This document shows, piece after piece, positions 7,614-11,661 of a stretch of DNA of 11,661 bases (its first letter is position 1; every line of letters begins with the position of its first letter). A model generated the notes under the pieces. The model had not been told where the DNA came from and made no database searches. It saw only the letters and a program-made list of their open reading frames with translations. The translations under genes and the position numbers were made by a program. The stretch spans positions 1-11,661 of the forward strand of contig JAGOGF010000080.1 of assembly GCA_017996845.1 (NCBI GenBank). Direction: 5' to 3'. The stretch comes from Butyrivibrio sp. (GTDB lineage Bacteria; Bacillota_A; Clostridia; Lachnospirales; Lachnospiraceae).

Positions 7614-7823
7614 TCAGACCATGATTTTTTTGGCCATATCATGTCCGATCGCAACACGACTGTCACGTACTTTTACAATCATATTTCCACCGATTGCATT
7701 AACTACTGTAACGTCTGCACCTTCTGTGAAACCAAGATTTATCAAGAATCTTTTTGTTTCCTCCAATCCTCCGACTTTCTTAACCTGAACCATATCTCCT
7801 GGATTTACCATTGTAAGCGGCAT
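7614..7823 (-). CDS. feoA: FeoA domain protein (first copy, diverged)
   Basis: A 69-residue FeoA-type protein and the first gene of the feo operon. It keeps the fold pattern: MVQVKKVGG, then TKRFLINLGFTEGADVTVVNAIGGNMIVKVRDSRVAIGHDMAKKIMV, where LGFTEG corresponds to the MGI-x-xG turn and MIVKVRDSRVAIG to the last strands of the barrel. The second copy's GDPVEI segment is GGNMIVKV here. AGGAG lies 9 bases before the ATG at 7823; an in-frame GTG one codon earlier (7826) is 6 bases away and is also possible. It is transcribed from the near-consensus promoter at 7874-7902, with a Fur box over it, giving a leader of roughly 44 bases. Two feoA genes before one feoB is a common layout in Clostridia. 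Confidence 0.93.
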   Translation of the reverse strand: MPLTMVNPGDMVQVKKVGGLEETKRFLINLGFTEGADVTVVNAIGGNMIVKVRDSRVAIGHDMAKKIMV

Positions 7824-7847
7824 CACATTCAGCTCCTTCCATAAGTA

Positions 7848-7869
7848 TTGGATAGTCTTGACTAACCAA
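7848..7869. promoter_or_regulatory. 22-bp inverted repeat at the feoA transcription start
   Basis: Two 10-bp arms (7848-7857 and 7860-7869) are inverted copies with one mismatch around a 2-base centre. The core 7851-7866 reads GATAG-N6-CTAAC, one base off the GTTAG-N6-CTAAC found before feoB and before the Cys-rich gene. It lies just downstream of the feoA -10 box, covering the expected start point, a good place for a repressor. Regulator identity is inferred only. Confidence 0.6.
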
Positions 7870-7873
7870 TGAC

Positions 7874-7902
7874 ATTATTGCATTATTGATAATGATTGTC
7901 AA
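7874..7902 (-). promoter_or_regulatory. Sigma-70-type promoter of the feoAAB operon
   Basis: On the minus strand a perfect -35 TTGACA (7902-7897) and a -10 AATAAT (7879-7874, five of six matching) are separated by exactly 17 bp. Start of transcription is expected near 7867. The -35 and much of the spacer are covered by the Fur box at 7885-7903. Confidence 0.85.
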
Positions 7903-7903
7903 T
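7885..7903. promoter_or_regulatory. Fur box over the feoA promoter
   Basis: The 15-mer at 7887-7901, TGATAATGATTGTCA, matches the Gram-positive Fur 7-1-7 consensus TGATAATNATTATCA in all but one position. The palindrome extends to 19 bp (7885-7903) with a single mismatched pair. It overlaps the feoA -35 element, so iron-loaded Fur would block the operon. Fur itself is not encoded in this window. Confidence 0.88.
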
Positions 7904-7917
7904 ATTGTTTAGTAATA

Positions 7918-7938
7918 TTTTGAAAATGGTTCTCAAAA
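7918..7938. promoter_or_regulatory. Second, weaker Fur-like palindrome
   Basis: TGAAAATGGTTCTCA at 7921-7935 matches the Fur 7-1-7 consensus at 11 of 14 positions and is embedded in a longer palindrome with TTTTGA/TCAAAA outer arms (7918-7938). It ends 4 bp before the candidate -35 of the rightward NRAMP promoter and lies 14 bp from the main Fur box, so it may extend Fur binding or control the NRAMP gene. Confidence 0.55.
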
Positions 7939-7942
7939 AATA

Positions 7943-7971
7943 TTGTTTTATATATTTTAGTGCGATACAAT
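7943..7971 (+). promoter_or_regulatory. Candidate promoter of the NRAMP transporter gene
   Basis: A -35-like TTGTTT (7943-7948, three of six) and a -10 TACAAT (7966-7971, five of six) are spaced by 17 bp. This would give an unusually long leader of about 150 bases before the gene at 8128. I see no recognisable riboswitch in that leader. Confidence 0.55.
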
Positions 7972-8127
7972 AAAAGAGTATGGAATTCTGATATGAATCT
8001 GCAACTGCAGTCGATTCTTTCAAGCAGCAGCTTCCTGGTTTTTTACTTATGCACACTTATCTTGATTTTTTCTATGCCTGCAATCGTTCTATCTTGAATT
8101 AAACTAAAAGAAACAGGGAGATTCGTT

Positions 8128-9375
8128 ATGAAAAAATTTTTTAGTGACAATCATTCCGGCCGATCTGATGCGCTTAAATTTCTAAGATATCTTGGGCCTG
8201 GTCTCCTGGTTACAGTGGGCTTCATCGATCCCGGCAACTGGGCATCCAATATTGCTGCCGGTTCCGATTATGGCTACACGCTGCTCTGGATGGTAACACT
8301 TTCCACTATCATGCTGATCATTCTGCAGCACAATGCCGCTCATTTGGGAATTGCAACCGGACTGTGCCTGTCAGAGGCGGCCAGCCGCTACATGAACCGG
8401 CATATTAAAAATATCGTTCTCGCAACTGCAGTGGGAGCATCCATTTCCACTGCTCTTGCTGAAATTCTTGGCGGCGCCATCGCGCTTGAAATGTTGTTCC
8501 ATATCCCGATTAAATTTGCATCCATTATCATCCTGATCACTGTACTTCTCTGTCAGTTTTCTAACGGATACAAAAAAATTGAAAAAATCATTATTGCTTT
8601 TGTTTCTCTGATTGGATTATCTTTTCTTTTTGAAATCTGTGTTGCAAAAATCAGTTGGACTTCCGCTGCTATAGGATGGGTTACACCTTCTTTTCCCTCC
8701 GGTTCCATGCCTGTCATCATGAGCGTTCTGGGTGCCGTTGTCATGCCGCATAATCTATTCCTTCACTCCGAGATCATACAAAGTCGTCAGTGGAATCTGG
8801 AGGATGAGACTGTTATTAAGAAACAGCTCAGCTTTGAATTTCTCGATACACTTTTTTCCATGCTGATCGGATGGGCAATCAACAGTGCAATGATTCTGAT
8901 GGCGGCCTCGACATTTTTTACGGCAGGCGAAAAAGTGAATGATCTTGCAGTAGCCGGTTCCATGCTGAAGCCTCTTTTAGGAAGCGGTGCATCTGTTATC
9001 TTTGCAATTGCGCTTCTTTTTGCCGGGATTTCATCCAGTATCACAGCAGGTATGGCCGGCGGAAGTATTTTTGCCGGGATATTTTCAGAGCCTTATGATA
9101 TCAAGGACATTCATACAAAAGCAGGAATCCTTATAACAATGATCCCCGCTGCACTTATTATTTTACTGATCAAATCACCCTTTGACGGTCTTGTTTATTC
9201 ACAGATGCTGCTTGGCATTCAATTACCCATTACGATCTTCACACAAATCTATCTTACTTCCTCTAAAAAAGTTATGGGTAAGTATGCTAATTCTTCTGTT
9301 CTAAAAATTGTGCTCTGGATCGTGGCTCTGATTGTTACTGCACTTAATATCGGTCTTTTTATCAGTATGCTTTGA
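8128..9375 (+). CDS. NRAMP-family divalent metal (Mn2+/Fe2+) proton symporter
   Basis: A 415-residue integral membrane protein of the NRAMP/MntH family, which imports Mn2+ or Fe2+ with protons. The two metal-site signatures are present: DPGN at residues 34-37 in the first membrane helix and MPH at 206-208 (VVMPHNLFLHS) in the sixth. Eleven or so hydrophobic helices fill the chain. The late LPITIFTQIYLTSSKKVMGKY segment also fits. The usual GQSST transport signature is altered here: AGISSSITAGMAGG at about 299-312, with Ile in place of the Gln. GGGAG lies 7 bases before the ATG. It is divergent from feoAAB across a Fur-box spacer, so it is likely iron-responsive. The gene ends before a bidirectional terminator. 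Fe versus Mn preference cannot be told, and Mg-type NRAMP relatives are made unlikely by the intact DPGN and MPH. Confidence 0.93.
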   Translation: MKKFFSDNHSGRSDALKFLRYLGPGLLVTVGFIDPGNWASNIAAGSDYGYTLLWMVTLSTIMLIILQHNAAHLGIATGLCLSEAASRYMNRHIKNIVLATAVGASISTALAEILGGAIALEMLFHIPIKFASIIILITVLLCQFSNGYKKIEKIIIAFVSLIGLSFLFEICVAKISWTSAAIGWVTPSFPSGSMPVIMSVLGAVVMPHNLFLHSEIIQSRQWNLEDETVIKKQLSFEFLDTLFSMLIGWAINSAMILMAASTFFTAGEKVNDLAVAGSMLKPLLGSGASVIFAIALLFAGISSSITAGMAGGSIFAGIFSEPYDIKDIHTKAGILITMIPAALIILLIKSPFDGLVYSQMLLGIQLPITIFTQIYLTSSKKVMGKYANSSVLKIVLWIVALIVTALNIGLFISML

Positions 9376-9460
9376 TTCGATCATTACCTTTTCAATCCCC
9401 AAAATACAAACTGTAATGGAAAGCAGATTTCGTATCTATCAGCTGCTGTTTTGCAAAATC

Positions 9461-9512
9461 AAAATGATGCACATCCGGTTTTTATATAACAACCCGAATA
9501 TGCATCATTTTT
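9461..9512. terminator. Bidirectional terminator between NRAMP and enolase genes
   Basis: AAAATGATGCA (9461-9471) pairs perfectly with TGCATCATTTT (9501-9511), with a smaller inner CGG/CCG pairing in the loop. The stem ends in a T-run on the plus strand and in T bases on the minus strand, so it can end both converging transcripts. It lies 85 bp past the NRAMP stop and about 70 bp past the enolase stop. Confidence 0.8.
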
Positions 9513-9582
9513 CCGTTCTACAAATCAATTCTTTTTTTATTTCGATATCTCTATTTTATTCCGATATCTTTATTTCATAAAT

Positions 9583-10914
<1,332 letters not shown>

Positions 10915-11044
10915 TCATACTTCTATATTTCACTCTATGCTGACCGGTATAAAAATCAAGTATCCAATGTTACAATGTAAAACTTTTGATAGAAACGCAT
11001 TTCTGATCTCTTTCGATGAAATTTTTCAGAAAACTTGATTTACT

Positions 11045-11203
11045 TTATATCCTGCCGATTTCAGATGCATCAAGCTTCTTATTCTCTTTATGATCCGAAC
11101 TTCCTTTGCAGCAACCACCTTCTCCCTTGAGATGTCTGGTACTTCCCTTTATTGCAAAAAAAGCAATTACACACATCACAATGATGATAATAAAATTTGA
11201 CAT
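11045..11203 (-). CDS. Small Cys-rich single-span membrane protein, FeoB-associated type
   Basis: A 52-codon gene, too short for many gene finders. The protein opens with a membrane helix (SNFIIIIVMCVIAFFAI, residues 2-18), then a basic stretch KGSTRHLKGEGG, a Cys pair CCKGSS at 31-36, and a charged tail ending KKLDASEIGRI. The helix + RH/KxLKGEGGCC pattern is that of the FeoB-associated Cys-rich membrane proteins and of the N-terminus of longer clostridial proteins that continue into a CxxC heavy-metal-binding domain. Here the frame stops right after the KKLD..IG segment, and no such domain follows. AAGAGG lies 5 bases before the ATG. The gene has a good promoter whose spacer contains the same palindrome as the feoB leader, linking it to iron or metal control although feoB is 4 kb away. 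Biochemical role unknown. Confidence 0.78.
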   Translation of the reverse strand: MSNFIIIIVMCVIAFFAIKGSTRHLKGEGGCCKGSSDHKENKKLDASEIGRI

Positions 11204-11246
11204 ATAAACCTCTTTTCTACATACTTGAAACTTCTTTACATTTTAT

Positions 11247-11266
11247 ATGTTAGCATTTGCTAACAT
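11247..11266. promoter_or_regulatory. Perfect metalloregulator-type palindrome at the Cys-rich gene
   Basis: Two perfect 9-bp arms around a 2-base centre; the core 11249-11264 reads GTTAG-CATTTG-CTAAC. It fills the spacer and -10 of the promoter at 11247-11275, an ideal place for repression. It is the best copy of the GTTAG-N6-CTAAC motif shared with the feoB and feoA sites. Confidence 0.72.
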
Positions 11267-11275
11267 CTTTGTCAA
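11247..11275 (-). promoter_or_regulatory. Promoter of the small Cys-rich protein gene
   Basis: A perfect -35 TTGACA (11275-11270), a 17-bp spacer and a -10 TAACAT (11252-11247, four of six) lie on the minus strand. Transcription would begin near 11240, about 37 bases before the start codon. Confidence 0.68.
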
Positions 11276-11337
11276 ATATAACTTAACAAAGAATTGATAA
11301 TTTATCAAATCTTAATCATTCGTATGTTCCTGCAAAT

Positions 11338-11389
11338 AAAAAAGCGATTCAGAACTGAAAACATATTGTCTTCAAATTCTGAACCGCTT
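11338..11389 (-). terminator. rny: Rho-independent terminator of the RNase Y gene
   Basis: The arms 11377-11389 and 11342-11354 form a 13-bp stem with one mismatch (AAGCG.TTCAGAA type) and a 22-base loop, followed on the minus strand by six T bases (11343-11338) and further T-rich sequence. It begins 38 bp after the RNase Y stop. Confidence 0.9.
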
Positions 11390-11427
11390 ATTTCTCTCAT
11401 GTCTGTTACAGTATAACAATTTTCATA

Positions 11428-11661
11428 TTACTTTGCGTAATCAGTTGCTCTGCTTTCACGAATAACATTTACCTTGATTTGTCCCGGATATTCCATCTCC
11501 GCTTCAATTTTCTTGGAAATATCATGTGCTATTATAACCATGTCCGCATCACTGATTTGATCAGGAACCACCATTACTCTGACCTCACGCCCCGCCTGGA
11601 TTGCAAAGGAATGATCTACTCCCTTAAAGCTGTTCGTAATATCTTCTAACTGTTTCAGTCT
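11428..11661 (-). CDS. rny: Ribonuclease Y, C-terminal part only
   Basis: The last 77 codons of a gene that enters from the right edge. The segment reads [22 protein letters not shown]..., then [31 protein letters not shown], and finishes [23 protein letters not shown]. This is the conserved C-terminal domain of RNase Y (YmdA): [12 protein letters not shown], the [18 protein letters not shown] block and the VIRE-RA--YAK ending. RNase Y is a membrane-anchored endoribonuclease that starts mRNA decay in Bacillota; its KH and HD catalytic domains would lie beyond the window. A strong terminator follows. The identification rests on the tail alone but the match is distinctive. Confidence 0.93.
   Translation of the reverse strand, partial: RLKQLEDITNSFKGVDHSFAIQAGREVRVMVVPDQISDADMVIIAHDISKKIEAEMEYPGQIKVNVIRESRATDYAK

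Noticed and set aside
7972..8127. Metal-sensing riboswitch (for example yybP-ykoY) in the NRAMP leader
   Set aside because: I could not find the conserved loop sequences or a convincing multi-stem fold; only short chance repeats such as CTGCAACTGCAG and AAGC/GCTT are present.
11000..11032. TTTCTGA/TCAGAAA inverted repeat downstream of the Cys-rich gene as a terminator
   Set aside because: The stem is AT-rich, 7 bp with a long loop, and lacks a T-run in the gene's direction, so read-through to enolase cannot be excluded or supported.

Overview
The window looks like chromosome from a low-GC Bacillota, most likely a Clostridia/Lachnospiraceae-type gut anaerobe. The reasons are the AT-rich composition, the strong AGGAG-type ribosome sites, an RNase Y gene, a twin-feoA/feoB ferrous iron locus, and a short Cys-rich membrane protein of the kind that accompanies feoB in these bacteria. 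The organism assignment is inference from gene types; no rRNA or other marker is present. Almost everything is on the minus strand; only the NRAMP gene is on the plus strand.

Left part (1-4740): a probable TetR-controlled ABC exporter cassette. In transcription order on the minus strand it holds a TetR regulator (4077-4700), an ABC ATPase (3282-3983), a 909-residue FtsX-type permease (489-3218) and the N-terminal two thirds of a class I SAM methyltransferase that runs off the left edge. The same palindrome, built on AACAGTGTTAT, lies just upstream of both the tetR gene and the ATPase gene, which is a ready explanation for autoregulation and exporter control. A second palindromic hairpin lies between the two genes.

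Middle part (4824-9582): a ferrous iron/divalent metal uptake locus. feoA-feoA-feoB and a small unrecognised gene read to the left, and an NRAMP metal-proton symporter reads to the right. The divergent spacer (7824-8127) holds a near-consensus sigma-70 promoter for feoA overlapped by a near-perfect Fur box, a weaker Fur-like palindrome beside a candidate NRAMP promoter, and a 22-bp inverted repeat at the feoA start point. A hairpin plus T-run lies between the second feoA and feoB and may reduce read-through. A bidirectional terminator separates the NRAMP gene from enolase.

Right part (9583-11661): enolase (complete), a 52-residue Cys-rich membrane protein (11045-11203), a strong terminator, and the last 77 codons of RNase Y.

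The most interesting signal is a repeated operator, GTTAG-N6-CTAAC, found three times and each time at an iron-linked gene: at the feoA start point (one mismatch), just ahead of feoB, and inside the promoter spacer of the small Cys-rich protein gene about 4 kb away. This points to a second metalloregulator, possibly of the DtxR/IdeR/MntR type, acting together with Fur and tying the separate small gene to the feo system.
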